Of a DNA stretch of 5,199 bases, positions 5,049 to 5,199 are shown in pieces; the stretch's first letter is position 1, and every line of letters starts with the position of its first letter. The notes under the pieces are model-generated. The model was not told where the DNA came from and ran no database searches. It was given only the letters and a program-made list of their open reading frames with translations. Made by a program: the position numbers and the translations under genes. Source of the DNA: Candidatus Saganbacteria bacterium (GTDB taxonomy: Bacteria; Margulisbacteria; WOR-1; O2-12-FULL-45-9; XYB2-FULL-48-7); contig JAGVQF010000204.1 in assembly GCA_020051815.1 (NCBI GenBank), positions 1-5,199 of the forward strand, given 5' to 3'.

Positions 5049-5195
5049 CTATTTCTCAATAAACTTCTCCGGATTCTGCTTAAACTTCTCAATGCAGTCA
5101 GGGCAGCAAAAATAATAGGTCTTGCCCTTGTACTCCATCGTTCCGACCGCCATGTTTTTATGGATTTTCTCTCCGGTCACGGGACATTCGACCAT
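5049..5195 (-). CDS. Stand-alone YHS-like protein, 48 aa, variant CPVTG form
   Basis: A mini-protein with [11 protein letters not shown] at its start (Cys4), then [11 protein letters not shown] (24-34; Cys30, Cys31, Cys34) and [13 protein letters not shown] to the end. The second half matches the other YHS domains of the cluster closely, but the first motif has its Cys three residues earlier than in DPVCGM, and an extra Cys sits in the CCPDC loop, so the metal site may differ. It is too short for common gene-length cut-offs. The ATG at 5195 is the natural start; only four bases lie upstream in the window, so neither a ribosome site nor an N-terminal extension can be judged. A TGA at 5199-5197 in another frame could be the stop of a further upstream gene. 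Stop is TAG. Likely role: cytoplasmic metal binding or handover, inferred from the domain and neighbours. Confidence 0.8.
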   Translation of the reverse strand: MVECPVTGEKIHKNMAVGTMEYKGKTYYFCCPDCIEKFKQNPEKFIEK

Positions 5196-5199
5196 TTCA

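Noticed and set aside
5049..5051. Amber codon reassignment (TAG read as an amino acid)
   Set aside because: TAG ends the 241-aa exported protein at a natural terminal Phe and overlaps the next start, so it works as a normal stop here; no in-frame TAG is needed in any gene.

Overview
All credible genes in this window lie on the minus strand, so the locus reads from high to low coordinates. They form one compact cluster of nine genes. Gaps are 111 nt (4938-5048) and 69 nt (2178-2246); elsewhere genes are 5-21 nt apart or overlap. The theme is copper (or a similar soft metal). The cluster ends in the N-terminal part of a CopA-type P1B ATPase, which runs off the left edge. Four separate YHS/TRASH-type metal-binding domains occur in about 5 kb.

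Gene order in the direction of transcription: (1) a 48-aa stand-alone YHS-like protein (5195-5049); (2) a 60-aa Cys-rich mini-protein (4937-4755); (3) a 156-aa fusion of a YHS domain to a helical part that looks like a histidine-kinase DHp domain with no ATPase domain (4749-4279); (4) a membrane methyltransferase of the ICMT/PEMT type (4263-3634); (5) a secreted 241-aa protein with a Met/His-rich N-terminus and a beta-barrel-like end (3616-2891); (6) a soluble UbiE/MenG-like methyltransferase (2891-2247); (7) a 57-aa stand-alone YHS protein (2177-2004); (8) a secreted protein of about 395 aa, probably outer-membrane, with a Met/His-rich start (2044-857); (9) CopA (835 to beyond base 1).

A plausible working model, mostly inference, is as follows. 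The small YHS and Cys-rich proteins bind or pass on Cu(I) in the cytoplasm, and CopA pumps it across the inner membrane. The two Met/His-rich exported proteins handle it in the periplasm or outer membrane. The two methyltransferases modify a lipid, quinone or thiol connected with metal stress. The YHS-DHp fusion is the only candidate sensor seen here; no CsoR, CueR, CopY or complete two-component system is present in the window.

The organism is probably a diderm (Gram-negative) bacterium: two proteins carry Sec signal peptides followed by barrel-like sequence, one ending in Trp-Ser-Phe. Shine-Dalgarno sites are strong, and one matches 12 nt of the usual bacterial 16S tail. Base composition is about half G+C. 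The phylum cannot be fixed from this window; the single-Cys GMDNPHC HMA motif and the mini Cys-rich protein recall uncultivated candidate-phylum genomes, but that is only an impression. No tRNA, rRNA, CRISPR array, insertion sequence or clear Rho-independent terminator was seen.
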